Part shown: positions 32,001 to 43,100 of the stretch, in pieces
Layout of the letters: every line of letters begins with the position of its first letter
Position numbering within the stretch: position 1 is the first letter of the stretch
NCBI RefSeq assembly: GCF_035046505.1
Contig: NC_089822.1
Coordinates: forward strand, 95,385,659 to 95,449,658
DNA from: Tiliqua scincoides
Lineage: Eukaryota > Chordata > Lepidosauria > Squamata > Scincidae
DNA: 64,000 nt
Direction of reading: 5' to 3'
Position numbers and translations under genes: made by a program
Notes under the pieces: generated by a model
Database searches by the model: none
Seen by the model: only the letters and a program-made list of their open reading frames with translations
Told to the model about the DNA's origin: nothing

Positions 32001-34254
32001 CTCCCAGGACTCTTACCCTTCATAACAATATAGCTGAATATATTTATTGAGCTGAATATGTTTATTTTATGCTCAATGTGGCTTGCAGGTCAAGAAGAGG
32101 AGGCGCCTCTAGAGTCTTTTACTTTTTATCTCACAGAACCACTTAGTAAGGAACGGGTAGAAGCGTTCAGCGATGGAGTTTATGCAATTGTAGCCACCTT
32201 GTTAATCCTGGATATATGGTAAGTCTTCAGCAAGTTTAAGTTGTTGGAATACAGCTGCGCTTAGTGTTGGGCTTAACTGTTCATTCAGTGCTGAAAGAGG
32301 GAGAGGGTGGGTGTATTACTTCTTCTTCCTGGAAAGTCCTTCAGTGTCTCTTGAGTAGGAGTGACCCCTGCAATGACTTGCAGCATTGTATTAGAGCTTG
32401 CCCAGCCTCGTGATAAATAAATGTGACTAATCCACCCTCACAATAAATTTTTTACTTTTTTTCTCATGTTACTTTCGACTCAGTGCTATATGCCCTGCAT
32501 ATGGATGACTGTGAGCCATCCACAAGCTGATTCATGGAAAACTGAATTATGGGAGCTTTTAAAATGGTGCCTAGGGACCTTTTCATTTTTTCTTATTTTG
32601 TGCAGTGTGTTCAGCCGCTTAAAAATTTGTTTTGCAAAACTTTTATTTTGTTTGTCTTGGTGGGGGAGGGGGAGAGATTGAGTTTGTGCAGTACATTCAA
32701 GCGCCAGTCCTTAAATGAAAATTTGGTTTCATCTCTGGCTTCTCAGATCCCACTAGACCTTGTCTATACATTTTCACTTTCATAAGGCTTAGAAACATGT
32801 TCCATCCATATATGATTTCATATATATAATCCTTTTTAAGGGGGATCTTAGCAAGCTGAATCTCCACCCCATGCCACAGTCTGTGCTTTTTCTTTGTGTT
32901 GTAGAATCATCCTATACACACATTCCTGCTCATAGTAATGTGCTCAGACATGTCTCCCAGCTTCATCATCCCCATCCCCTTAAGTAGGAATGACGAGTTT
33001 TCCCTACCAAGTAATAAAATATTACCAGTGTGCTGTGATTCCCCTTGACTTGGTTATTGTCCTCAAGTAGTTTTATTTCTAAACATTAAATTGATGAGTA
33101 GAAATTCATTACTATGAGAAACACAGTACTACTTCTCTGTTAGCACTTTGTTACAGGGTTCTTCATCCTGGGTTGATTGTCAGCCATTGTAGCCAATGGG
33201 TTAGTGCATTCTGGGTAAAGCAGAGCTAGTCGGCTCTCATTGCCTTCAGGGGCATCTCCTTTAGTGCTGTTCAACTTTGAAATAACAGATCCCCTGCATT
33301 TGCAGAGATACTACTATACACTAGCCACAATATATTGACCTGGGTAGCATAGCGGCTGAGAGACTTCCCTGGTATGAATCTCACCTCTGCCATAAATTCA
33401 CTGCAGCTTTAGACAAGTCACTCTCAGCCTCAGCTGCAATAGGGGGATGATACTTACTTTGCAGAGTTGTTGTAAGGTCATCAAGATGATACTCATGAAG
33501 CTTTTTGCACACCCACACAGTGCAGTATAGATGTTAAGTGTTATTGATGTGTATATATCGCAACCTAAAAATACCTGTTCTTTCCCTCAACAGTGAAGAT
33601 AATGTTCCTGATGTCAAAGAAGTGAGAGAGAAATATAACGGTCATCTCATCAACGCATTGAGAGAGAATGGGCGTAATTTCCTTGCCTACTTTGGTTCTT
33701 TCATCACCATTGGCCTTCTCTGGTTTGTCCACCACTCGCTCTTCCTACACGTGACCAAAGCCAACCGGCTGATGGGTGTGCTTAATACCCTTTCGTTGGC
33801 TTTCATTGGAGGCCTACCTCTTGCTTACCAGCTGACCAGTGAGTTTGCAGAGAAGTCGCACAACGAAATAGAAGCCATCCAGGTCAGCTGCGTCACCATT
33901 TTTTTTGCCAGCATCTTCCAGTTTGGCATCTGGACAGCCGCTCTGTTCCATGAAAGGGAGACGTTGCATCCTTTTGCTAGATACGGCGGCAAAGAACACG
34001 CCTTCATGTTTGCCAAGCTTGCACTCTACCCTTGCGTCAGCCTTGCGGCCTTTGTCCTCACATGCGTCTTAAGTGAGCTGAGCACATCAATCTTTCACCT
34101 CATTCAGATCATCGTTCCGTTTGCCTTCCTTGTGTTGCGCATCTTTGTCAGAGTTGGTTTGATGGCATTCAGGTTGGTAATATCTCTGTCCAGACCAAGG
34201 CGCTCCGTATTAGAAGAAGAGGAGGCATGTTTGTCTCCTGCGGAAATGTCATAG
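16768..34254 (+). CDS. TMEM175: TMEM175, lysosomal/endosomal K+ and proton channel
   Basis: TMEM175 sets potassium and proton leak across endolysosomal membranes. Coding exons are 16768-16920, 20829-20867, 22976-23073, 24871-24922, 26265-26300, 27403-27486, 28541-28705, 31254-31332, 32089-32218 and 33594-34254. They join in frame to 1,497 bp (498 aa; human 504), all GT-AG. The protein has two six-helix repeats. Repeat 1 begins SQRLLAYSDALLSIIATVMI, repeat 2 KERVEAFSDGVYAIVATLLI. The latter keeps RxxxFSD exactly, while the former has Tyr for Phe. The pore isoleucines of both first helices are conserved. VYLMTFLIVTVAWAAH, PHISHLTKWF, FVHHSLFLHVTKANRLMG and FAKLALYPCVSL are strong family matches. 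The ATG at 16768 has A at -3 and G at +4; the frame is open upstream but has no earlier ATG. A possible poly(A) signal lies at 36269-36274. Confidence 0.96.
17012..17347. repeat. array of four family A foldback MITEs in TMEM175 intron 1
   Basis: Copies at about 17012-17090, 17091-17180, 17181-17252 and 17253-17347 follow head to tail, starting 90 bp after the exon 1 donor. Junctions read GGGCTC then TGA then GGCTGCAATCC, the TGA apparently a worn TAA. Another copy lies at 17508-17595 and a family B piece at 17604-17745. Confidence 0.75.
17865..18160. repeat. unclassified repeat fragment
   Basis: The stretch with CTCACTAGGGTTCCTGTCA and TTTTGATAGAACAAAGATAG shares phrases with 19295-19480 (TTTTGATAGAAAGGAGATA, ACATGATGGTGTTAC, GTGATGCCACTGC) and with 12165-12260. 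It is probably a dispersed non-coding transposon, but its ends were not fixed. Confidence 0.35.
18163..18330. repeat. hAT MITE left-end fragment
   Basis: CAGTTCTCAAACTTTTAGCA then CCAGAAGTGATGTCATGG matches the left part of the elements at 34384-34751 and 39030-39368. The right terminal repeat is not found nearby. Confidence 0.55.
18570..18918 (+). repeat. unclassified interspersed repeat, copy 2
   Basis: It matches the two ends and several blocks of 462-1116, from GGGTAATTTGTACC through CCCAGAAATTTCCTGAGATC to AAATTCCTCTCAGAGGCC. The shared ends in two unrelated places show it is a mobile family. No known family was recognised. Confidence 0.5.
19546..20455. mobile_element. hAT MITE split by a likely solo LTR
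   Basis: Left end CAGCAGTTTTCAACC and right end GAAAATTGCCA pair as inverted repeats. Flanks TTTTAGAC (19538-19545) and TTTTAGAA (20456-20463) match at 7 of 8. Outside the inserted block it aligns to the intact relative at 49453-49663 (both have GTGTGCC, CATTTATTA and GTGCC...ATTTTAGTGCC-like blocks). The element lies in TMEM175 intron 1. Confidence 0.65.
19689..20390 (-). mobile_element. candidate solo LTR (retrovirus-like fossil)
   Basis: About 700 bp interrupt the hAT MITE and are flanked by GTGTG on both sides (19684-19688 and 20391-20395), a 5-bp target duplication typical of LTR elements. Read on the minus strand it has a poly(A) signal (AATAAA in GCAATAAATTC) in the position expected of an R region, and short internal tandem repeats. 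No coding parts remain. It is a relic younger than the hAT element that it entered. The family was not identified. Confidence 0.45.
21034..21339. mobile_element. Tigger-like Tc1/mariner MITE
   Basis: The ends TACAGGTTGGGTATCCC and GGGATACGCAACCTGTA are inverted repeats bounded by TA. The inside (TGAAATTCATTTATGTTTCA, GTGTACATTGAACCATCAGA) closely resembles a Tigger-related family well known from mammalian genomes. It lies in TMEM175 intron 2 and has no transposase. Confidence 0.65.
21821..22288. mobile_element. hAT foldback MITE with perfect 8-bp duplication
   Basis: Ends CAGCGGTTCTCAGACT and GAGTTTGGGAACCTCTG are inverted repeats. TTCTAAAC flanks both sides (21813-21820 and 22289-22296). 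The interior contains a long inverted repeat (GAGGGTCCTGGAGGCTC against GAGCCTCCAGGACCTTC), so the single strand can fold into a long stem. Confidence 0.8.
23270..23640 (-). mobile_element. old CR1 3' fragment
   Basis: The sequence matches the CR1 3' portion read in reverse: GTGGCCAACCGGGTGTTTCT, CCACAAGCAGGCAGG, CTTGTCCTCCATGAATTTAT and GTGAAGAAGTGCTTTCTTCT. It is more worn than the copies at 8018 and 56750 and resembles 49705-50185. Confidence 0.65.
23915..24003. repeat. family A foldback MITE, well preserved
   Basis: The copy runs from CAGCCCAATCCTATCC to TAGGATTGGGCT. It is preceded by TTTTA and followed by ATCTA. It lies in TMEM175 intron 3, and its arms pair over most of their length. 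Confidence 0.75.
25540..25960 (-). mobile_element. L2-related 3' untranslated fragment
   Basis: AAAGTTTTGAGGCCTTGCTT, GGGAGAGAGTTCCATCACAT and GACTTATGAGTGAGTCC are phrases shared with the 3' parts of L2-type remnants at 4500-4790 and 6360-6990. An AT-rich stretch of the same family precedes it. No frame survives. Confidence 0.45.
26394..26460 (-). mobile_element. CR1 3' tip
   Basis: CATAAGAACATAAAATAGCC then CCACTGGATCAGACCATAGA is the reverse complement of the CR1 3' end (GGCCTGATCCAGTGGGGCTG...TTCTTATG). Only the last 65 bp are present, which is ordinary 5' truncation. Confidence 0.7.
26458..26928 (+). repeat. unclassified 450-bp interspersed repeat, copy 1
   Basis: From TTGGCATCCTTCAGTCTCGA to CTTATCCCCAGCCCT it aligns almost base for base with the reverse complement of 62848-63312. 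Two such copies in opposite orientation 36 kb apart show a mobile family that is fairly young. It has phrases such as AGTCGCCTCTTACGACAAG. No Pol III boxes, terminal repeats or protein were recognised. Confidence 0.6.
27971..28060. repeat. family A foldback MITE with TTA duplication
   Basis: CAGTGCAATC opens and GATTGCAGTC closes the element. TTA lies immediately outside both ends (27968-27970 and 28061-28063). This is the clearest 3-bp duplication in the window and supports a PIF/Harbinger assignment. Confidence 0.7.
28346..28378 (+). repeat. (TTTA)n microsatellite in an L2/SINE tail
   Basis: About eight TTTA units precede GATTTGTATTCCGCCTTTCT, the usual 3'-tail motif of L2-mobilised repeats in squamates. 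Confidence 0.8.
29300..30250 (+). mobile_element. L2-clade LINE fragment (reverse transcriptase, decayed)
   Basis: The frame near 29366-29560 reads FSVYVEPLGELVWRWGLRCH followed by QYADDLLPL, the YADD catalytic block with its usual L2-type run-in. Further down, the frame has several stops and only short matches (for example to the ALNALGAGYP-like C-terminus). It lies in TMEM175 intron 7 and is not functional. Confidence 0.65.
30360..30650. repeat. Tigger-like MITE
   Basis: ACAGGTGTGTGCATG...GATACCCCCTGCGGATACAT at the left and GCAGATACGGGGCCCCCTGT at the right form imperfect inverted repeats with the TATCC/GGGG core of Tigger relatives. Similar remnants lie at about 31684-31760 and 42806-43105. 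Confidence 0.5.
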
Positions 34255-34383
34255 CTTTTGCTGCACTTTACTTGGAAAGCTATGGTTTTTGCTATGACTT
34301 GAACCACAAGCCACAATTGGATAGATCCAGCCTTTAGTCATGTTTGAGTTCTTTGTTCCTGAAATACTCGTAGATACATTAAC

Positions 34384-34751
34384 CAGTGGTTCTCAAACTT
34401 TTAGCACCGAGACCCTCTTTTTAGAATGAGAATCTGTCAGGACTCACCAGAAGTGATGTCATGACCAGAAGTGACATCATCATGCAGGAAAATGTTTAAT
34501 AATCCTAAGCTGCAGTCCTACCCACACTTACCTAGGGGTAAGTCCCATTTAGTGTCATTGGTTAAAAGCATATATATAGTAGCCTGTTAAAAGTACAGAG
34601 CTGTAACATTTCCCTGGATGCAGTCACATACCAGGGTAGCATCAAGTCTAATATATTGAAAATAAACTACACATTGAAATGAATGGGGACCCACCTGAAA
34701 TTGGCTCGCAACCCACCTAGTGGGTCCCGACCCACAGTTTGAGAAACACTG
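34384..34751. mobile_element. hAT MITE (CAGTGGTTCTCAAACT family)
   Basis: CAGTGGTTCTCAAACTTTTA opens and CACAGTTTGAGAAACACTG closes the element. It carries an internal partial family A foldback (about 34508-34560). Its 8-bp flanks no longer match clearly. It lies just 3' of the TMEM175 stop codon, so it is probably part of the transcript's 3' UTR. Confidence 0.75.
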
Positions 34752-34759
34752 TGTTAATC

Positions 34760-35484
34760 TGTATAAAGGCTTCAGATGCAAACTCCAGGGAAAGAGAATC
34801 ATCCAAGCCCTACTGCCCGCATTCTACTTGCATTTGGGTTAGTCAGGGCACTAAGATAATGTTACTTTCCAACTGGTCTTAATATTTTGGCTGGGAATGG
34901 CTATGCAGGAAGAGCAGGAAGCTTCAGGGATCATTATAGTACCTCCTCCATGTTAGGGAAATGCTGAACAAAGTCAAACAATGGTTGCTTTAGCCAGTAC
35001 AGGTGACCAGTCAATATGCGTATGCTGTTGTTGGCTCAGTATGATCGGAAAGGCACATATTTAAAGTGAAAATCATCATGTGATCCAGGAAGTGTCTGTT
35101 GTCGTATATCAGCAGATAAACTGTGGAATACATTCTGCATGTATCGTATCTGAAATAGCAATGAGACGGAGTGGCCGGGATATGGCTGGCTACGTTGTTC
35201 TTAAAGCTAAGAATCTTAAGATGTATCTATCCAGCTGTGAATCCACAAGAAAAAATACTGTCAAAGACAGCAAAGGAACTGTTCTTCCAGGGCTGGAAAA
35301 AATTACAGTACTTGGCTACTTAGGGTGCCAGAAATGTGATGCTAGTGCTCTAAGAACTTAAAAAGATTTTACACAACTCTGTCCATGGCTAATGCTGGCT
35401 CCCCCAGAAAGCTGAGGTGGGCACCAGTGAATGCTAAATAGTTTTCCAGCCCTAGCTTTGTTTCTGTCCCAAGGCTTGTCTATC
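34760..35484. other. TMEM175-MYL5 intergenic or 3' UTR sequence
   Basis: No exon, RNA gene or repeat was recognised. The open frame at 35080-35361 has no similarity that I can name and no splice or start context; it is not annotated as a gene. Confidence 0.4.
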
Positions 35485-35492
35485 ATCTAGGC

Positions 35493-35846
35493 CAGAGGTC
35501 TCCAAACCCCACCCTGGGGGGCCAGATTCAACCCACAGCAAGGTTCTATCCAGCCCACAGCCAGCCTCTGATCTCCTGAGAGCCTCTGGCCCAGTTGACC
35601 AAACACAACCAGAGTTGTGCTTGTGGGGTGAGGGAATGGGGGTCCATTTAAGTGTGTGCTTTATTTCTTGGGCTGTGTTCATGTTTGAAGAAGTCCTGGA
35701 CATTTGAGCCCATTCATTTATTCATTCATCTAAGTTGCATCTCTAATGTATTTATTTAAATTTTATATTTAATTTTTTTTTCTGGCCATCAACACTGTGC
35801 CAGCTATTTGATGCAGCCCTTTGACCAAAAGGTTTAGAGACCCCTG
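35493..35846. mobile_element. hAT MITE with perfect 8-bp duplication
   Basis: CAGAGGTCTCCAAACC and GGTTTAGAGACCCCTG are inverted repeats. ATCTAGGC flanks the element exactly (35485-35492 and 35847-35854). A related copy runs off the right edge of the window at about 63803. Confidence 0.85.
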
Positions 35847-36268
35847 ATCTAGGCATTGGTAAAAAAAGAAGGCTGCCGACTTACCATAGGTACTGCCTTT
35901 AGCTTGAAGCAACAACTGTCTATTATCTAATATTTGGTGCAGCTTCTTTACAGAAAGCTCAGCATTCTGCCTTTCAAAAAACCAGTTGTCTTCTTGAAAG
36001 CTGGATCTTACAAATAGCTTCTTGCTTTCTTGTTCACTGCAACTTATTGTGAATGTAAAATGGCATTTGTGTCTTGAGTGGCCAGTGGTACTTCAGTAAC
36101 TGTACTGTATGTGACTGATCATCATATATTTGCTTTGGGGTCCGTACACTGTATTTTCTGTTGCAATTCAGCCTAAGGCCTGAATGCTTTCTTAATCTCT
36201 TTGATCCTATATTTTATACCTCTGTTAATTTGAAATGCATTGAATATTTAACTTTTATTTTTTTATTA

Positions 36269-36274
36269 AATAAA
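36269..36274 (+). terminator. candidate TMEM175 poly(A) signal
   Basis: AATAAA lies about 2 kb after the TMEM175 stop codon and is followed by GT-rich sequence (AATGCTGTGC). An earlier AATAAA at about 34664 is inside the hAT MITE and could also be used. Confidence 0.4.
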
Positions 36275-36279
36275 ATGCT

Positions 36280-37052
36280 GTGCTTACAGTTACAACTGTC
36301 AGGAATTGGTCTCTTATTCCATGTCAGCATCTCTGTTCTGAACTATGAGGGTTACCTGTTTAATTATTTGGAATGAAACACTTTCACTTGACGTAACAAG
36401 AGAATGAGTATAGAGAGAGGGATGTCAGAAAGCATTCGCAACACAGCCGCAGAAAAATGGCTGTTAAGAAACCTGCGCAAACACAGTCATGCACAGCTAG
36501 AATAAGGATACAAAGGTACTGAGTTCACAAAGTTATAGGCATCAGTACACTTAGTAGAGGTTTATACCTGGAGCATCAATTAAGCATGTGATCTGTACAT
36601 GAAGCACTGTACAGTGATACCCTCTTTTTGGGAAGGAGTAGTTGTATTAACTTGTATTACAGCAAACACGGATATATGTTGATACTTATCTTCTTTTGAA
36701 CTATCTACCTATTTCATGGAGGTTAACTGCAGGGCAGTAAAAATTGACTCTTTGTGCCCTTAATGTCGCTAAAAGACTCACTGCAACACTGGAAGGACAA
36801 GTGCCCCCTCCCCATATTACTCAATGGAATGAGAACTTTTTAACCTTATCAACCTTTGAGCATACAAATAGAAATCTGGACATTTGGAAGACGTGCTTAG
36901 AGATTTATGTATAGATTTTGTATTATGTTTTCCCCCCTTTTTAATAGGTTTTATTTCTGATTTTATTGCTGTACATCTATTTACCAATAAAGGAGAATTG
37001 GTAAATAAAAATTGTCTGCAGCTATGGAGAAGGCAGTTAATAAATTTCTCTT
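36280..37052. other. region between the convergent TMEM175 and MYL5 ends
   Basis: Nothing coding or clearly repetitive was recognised. It holds MYL5 poly(A) candidates on the minus strand: TTTATT on the plus strand at 37053-37058, 36962-36967 and 36950-36955. The first is only about 50 bp past the stop codon. Confidence 0.4.
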
Positions 37053-37109
37053 TTTATTCGTTGTGCACAGACGTAATGATGTTGACACCGCTGTCAAAGT
37101 ACATGAAGG

Positions 37110-40100
37110 TTATTCTTTTTCTTCTCCATGTGTGATGGTGTAGCACAAAGCCTTATAGTCCAGATTACCTGCTGCATCAATAGAGGAACTTTTGAACATC
37201 TGGTCTATCTGTATATTTGTTGGGGAAAACATTTAGAGAAAGGATTTAGAAAATGAACATCAGCAAGAGAAGAAAAAAGCTACAGCAAAGCGTTTATGAA
37301 CTCTAAAAACAGATATTGCTTTATACCTGCCTTATAAAATGTAAGGGTTATCTGATCTGAAGCAAACATATAACCACCCATACAACACCTAACAGTTGTA
37401 TAGTGCCATGCACGTAGCTGATACAATAAAAACAGTGGCAAGAAAGACTTTTAAAACTGGAATTAAAGTCTTGGAGTGCTCTAATAAAGACTTGTCCTCC
37501 TTCCAAAGTTTCATAAGTGGTCTGCCACTAGGAGGAAAAAAAATCAGCTTGAACAGAAACAGTTAGCTAAGAGGAGGGTTGGCTTCTCAGTAAAGAACAG
37601 GTTTTAAACAAGTTATGCTCTCCCAAGAGCTGCCAATAATGTAGCTTCCTGTTAGATTGTCTGTTGCTAATGGCTATAATAGAATATAATAATAATTGGG
37701 AGGTTATTCACATTTGCTTTGGATCTCAGCCTTTAAGTTACAGGGCTGATCTTCAAGTCAAATGTTAGGCAGTCCTGGCCATCGTTGCAGAGAAAGGCCA
37801 CAGCTCAGTGTAAGACTATGTGTTTTGCATTCCAAAAGTTCTCACTTCAGTCGTTGGCATCTCTTGTTAAATGGGTCTCAGGAACAAGCTAGATGTTGCT
37901 GATGTGCTTTTCATAGTGGCAGACAGATAGGTCCTGTCTCTTCATGGATCAGGACCCACAGTTCCAGTTTGAGTTGACTTCCTGCACCCTGACTCAAAAC
38001 AAACTCCCATGATCCATGGTGTGTTCGTGCGTTCTAGTTGCTGTTTTTAAAGATAAATTAAGCCCACCACTACTCATGACAGGCTTATGGACTCAGAAAC
38101 TGCTGAATAAGACTTCTACCTAAGATTCGGAAAAGCTTGTGACAGCTGGAGTTAACGGCAGTGATTTAATAGTCTAACAACTCCATAAAAGGCAGCTCTG
38201 TGTGTTCCTATATCACTTGCATGGGGTTCTTCTGCAAACTAGAAGGGCAGGAAGCCACTTAGTACAACACACAGCTATGCACCACACCCCCATCAGAAAG
38301 CAGAGCCATTTATATATCAATGTGATCCTAGCCGCAGCTTGGAAATGTTGCCTAATTTAGAAACTGGTCAACCCCAAAAAGCAACATACACTTGGTCAAT
38401 CAAAATACAAACCTCTTCAGCATTAAACTTGTCACCTTGTGACATCAGTAAGCGTTTCATACTGTTAAAGAAACACAGTGAAAGTACTTGTTAATGTCTC
38501 ATGGAACTGTTTAAAGCTACTTAACATTGTGAATGAAAAGTAACTCTAATGCTTGGCAATTTTTTCCCCTTACATGGGTCCAATTCCTCCCACTCACTGC
38601 TCAGACTTCATGGCAAAGACTTGGTTTGCTGCAGTGTCAAAAACTGACTCATCAGGCCAGCATTTGCACACCATGTTATCAAGTGGGCTTCGCAGTAGCA
38701 CTCATGCTCAGGAGATAGAATCTGTAGAGGACCCAAGGCCATTTTCCCATGCAGTATGAAAAAGCGCATTTGGGCATCTCTTGTGCAGACTGTGCTCTAT
38801 GTGAATGTTATTGCAGCACAGATGGTGGGAGCGGAATTAACTATATTGTAGCCAGTGCAATTTCACAGTCTTGGTATAGATCTGAAGTGGCCAACCCATG
38901 GCATGTGTGCCACTAGTGGCACACAGACACTTTAAGTGGCACTTGCAAAGTCATTCAAAAACATTCAAATAATAAAAAAGAAAACACAGCATTTTGCAGT
39001 GTGCTTGATTTCTTTGCTACTCCTTAAACCAGTGGTTCTCACACATTTAGCACTGGGACCCACTTTTTAGAATGAGAATCTGTCAGAACCCACCAGAAGT
39101 GATGTCATGACCAGAAGTGACATCATCAAGCAGGGAAATTTTTAACAATCCTAGGCTGCAATCCTACCTACACTTACCCAGGAGTAAGTCCCATTGACTA
39201 TCATTGTTAAAAGAATATACACAGTAGCTTGTTAAAAGTACCGGTCTGTAACATTTCCTCAAATGTAGCATCAAGTCTGATATATTAAAAATAACATATT
39301 GAAATGAATGGGGACCCACCTGAAATTGGCTCGTGACCCACCTAGTGGGTCCTGACCCACATTTTGAGCCTTAAACATGTCCCCAAGTTTCTAATGCTGC
39401 AATGGGTGCACTCAGGGCAACCACACCTACTCTGCTTGATTTGCTCCAATTGGAAAATGCGGAGAAAGGCAGGAAAAGAATGATAGAAAAGAGAGAAAGC
39501 CAATAGGTCGGATGCTTGTAACTTGCGGGTCACTCATTTACCCAAGAAGGCTGGTATTGGTGGAGCCCTGATGGGGTGGGCTGCAGAAGGGAGTGAGGGC
39601 CAAGCAGGGCAGCACAGAGATAGTCAATGAGTCCAACAAAGCTCAGGTGGCCCAGCCAGGCCACTGTGATACCATCTTCAGGAAAATCATTCTCAAAGAG
39701 ATCCCAGCTGAGATAATCTTTGAGGACAAGAAGATGGGCAGGCAGGGGTGGGGGGTGTGTGAGCTGAGCTGGGCTGTGCAGAGGGGCAATGAACACACAT
39801 TATATCGACCTTGGAATGAATCCTGCTGGGCCAGACTAAAGGTTCACACAGGCCGTCTTTCTGCCCTCATCAGCTGTCAGCCATGTGTCTTTGGAAAGCC
39901 CCAAACAGGAAACGGCACTCCCATGATTCTTGCTCTGTACCTTCAGGCACTCAGAGATATACCACACTTGAACTTGGGGGCTCTATTTAACTACTGTGGT
40001 AATAGCTAAAAGTAACCTTAAGATGAGTGGCACATTCAAGATTACCTACTGAAAAGTGGAACATGGCATTCTGGGAGTTGGCCACCCCACTACAGATAAA

Positions 40101-43100
40101 TGTTAACACAACACCCATGTCCTTCACATTGTATGTGGTGTAGCTTTGTAAACAACACCAAGTAATGATATTCGGGCTGAACTATATGTGACAGTACCAG
40201 ACTTGTCTTCAGGCATGGCTCTGCCCATCGTGTGTAAAACAGACGGTGGGGTACAGCTCAAAGCACAAAATTGATACTATACCCTACCCATGTGTCGCCT
40301 CCCACAGCTGTTGGTGCTCTGTGCAGCCTGGTTTGGCTGTGAGAGGAGAAGGTTGGATGGCCTCCACCCACAACCCTTTTTGCACTCTAATGTTTGTGTC
40401 AAACTCTGCTCTCCATTTACATATGAATAGAGTAGACTTGAGTTTAAGAACATGGGTCTGTCTCCATTGTATGTAGTTTGGACCTTAGAAGCCCAAACCA
40501 TCCAAAAATTAGTCGCCACCGGTCGACTTAGGACTCCACCTAGGTGGCTAATACTTACTAGTCCTTGTTAATGCGTCCTTTACCCTCTGGGTCAAACATT
40601 CTAAATGCTGTTAGTATGGTCTCTTCGGAGTCTGTACCTGCAAAAAATAATGGAATATCATGGAGTGAAGTTGGCAGGCAACACTAGATGAAGGGGGCAG
40701 CATTTGGTACTCTGCCTCAGAAGGTCTTGGGCTAGGCCTGAGGTGACAAGAATTCAGTTCACTCAGGACTGGTGCATGTGCATTCATCACTTGTCTGCAA
40801 AATCAAGTGATGACTTGCATGTATAATAAGATTATCCCAGATCTAACTCAGAGACAAAGCACCCTCAGAGATAAAGCTTTCATGTATTCAATCCATATAT
40901 GGCCTCAAATATGTTTTATTGCCAGTCTTCAAATGCACAGTAACAGAGAAAGCAAGCGAAGGAAGAGGAAATATGGAGGAAAGTACTAAACTAGAACATT
41001 AGATTGTGGAAGGAGCATCGGCTGGCACATCAACAGGTAAAGGGGGCAGCATTTGGCATGCCACCTCAGGAGGTCTTGGCCAGCCCTGTTCAGTAGTTTG
41101 CCCCCACCATAGTCTTGAACCTGATGTCAGTCCTCCCCATTCTCCTTTTATATAAAGCACTTCCACTGGCATTCTATTCAAGTTTATTTTTTTTCATTTC
41201 AAAACAGTGCAGAGGCACAATCAGGATCAAAACCATGGCAGGAGGAAACAACTGAAGTCCACCTGACCCCAACATGAATTGTTTGGCAAGCAACTGTGCC
41301 TGCTTGTGATTTATTTTTTAAATCTAACATTGTGTCAGGTGAACCAGAGCAGTGATGTGCACACCCAAATAGATGTGCAAGAATTCATCTTCAACTTATT
41401 ATGTGAACATCAGACCCATTGATTACAATGGGATTAACTTCCAACTTAGACTATTTAAGATTGGGGCAGCCCAGCCATGAAGCACCTGTTTCAAGCAGTG
41501 GGCTGGGAGAGGCCACAAACTAGTGGGTGGCACCCTATGCCACCTCATGCTTCCTCTGGTCCGCCATCTGCCTCACTACTGCCCCATCCTCTCCTTTGAG
41601 AGCAAGTGAGAGGAGAATGGCAACTTGTCTTACTTCCTCCTTCTCCAGCAGTATTGCTGAAGATCATGGCAGTGGAATGGGGAGGAGGGAGCCATTGCCA
41701 CAACCCTATTCCCCACCACAATCAGAAAAAGGGCCACCACTACCTTCTCTGCTACATCTTTCCCTCCCCTGCTGCTTCATCTAAACTGGCTGGGTGGGAA
41801 GAATGCTGTGAGCAGAGAAGTTCCACTCCCAGGATCCTCCCTGCCTCGTCAATTTCAAAGAAGTGGTAACAGAGGAGATGGGGTGCTGGCAGTGGAGTGC
41901 AATAGTACACCAGCCACAGACAAGTCGAAAAGTCTGGGTAGTGGAATGTGGCTCCACCGTTGGGTGCCATCCCAACTTGGGTCACATCTGGTTAAGGTCA
42001 ACTTCAGCCTGAGTTTATTTTTTAGATTCTATTCTTTTTCCCTTGCCTACCTTTTTCCCCCTTTGGGTGTGTTAGATTATGATTGTGGAAAACTGTCATT
42101 TGTAGCTTCCTGGATCCCTGTGAAATTATCAGAAAAAAAGCCAAGAAGAAAGCAAACAAAAAAACTAGTACAATCAGCTTACCTGCTATCAACCTCTCCT
42201 TTTTAGCTAAGTTTTAATTTTCTATATAGTACCAAGGATAAGCTGTACTGCTACAGAAACAAAAAATGAATAACTAGCTCTACAATGACTTTGATTAGAA
42301 CTCTTTTGCAAACAGACCTCCTCTGTAGATAGCCGAGAACCTCAGATTATCCTTCTGGAAAACCACATCTGTTTAACAATCACTTACCGCTTAACTTTTC
42401 CCCAAATAAGTTCAGAAACATTGTAAAATTAATAGGTCCGGTGGCTTCTTTAAGCATGGATTCTAACTCATCATCTTTGACATTTGTTTTGCCTAAGAAC
42501 AAAGGGAAGAATACTTATTTATTATATCTTCTGTATCGCTGCGCATCACATTGACATAACTATGCTTGATGGGTCAGTAGACACTGCCTCCAAAATTTAC
42601 TCTCAAAACATCAGCAAAACTAGAGCATTCATCCTCTCCCCACTTCATTTCTCATTTCCTTTGTATTCTACGAAAACAGAGAGATCTAACTATTAGAAGC
42701 AAGAATAAAATGGAAAGTTGAACAAGACTCCCAATTCTTCCATTCTACCCATGGGAATCAGCTGGTGCAGATATTTTCTAATGCAAAGGATTTATGGTTG
42801 CAATTCTACACATACAGTGGGCCCTCAGTATCTGTGGGGGATCACAGATCACGGATACCAAATTCTGTAGATAATGGAATCTTTTTGGGGGTTACCCCCA
42901 AAACCAGCTATTGAGAAGCCTCTTGGAGGCCTTTCAAGGTGCAGGGAGGCTGCACATGACCTCCCAGCCCCTCAGAAGGCCTCCTGGAAGGCACTTCCAG
43001 TCAGGTCTGGGAAGTCTCTGAGGCCCTCCAGCCATGGGTCTAGCACCCACAGTGAGTGAAATCAGCAGGTGCTGAGCCTGCAGGTAAGCACAGCCCACTA

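Noticed and set aside
34376-34759. 8-bp target duplication for the hAT MITE at 34384
   Set aside because: The flanks ACATTAAC and TGTTAATC do not match well enough to be claimed.
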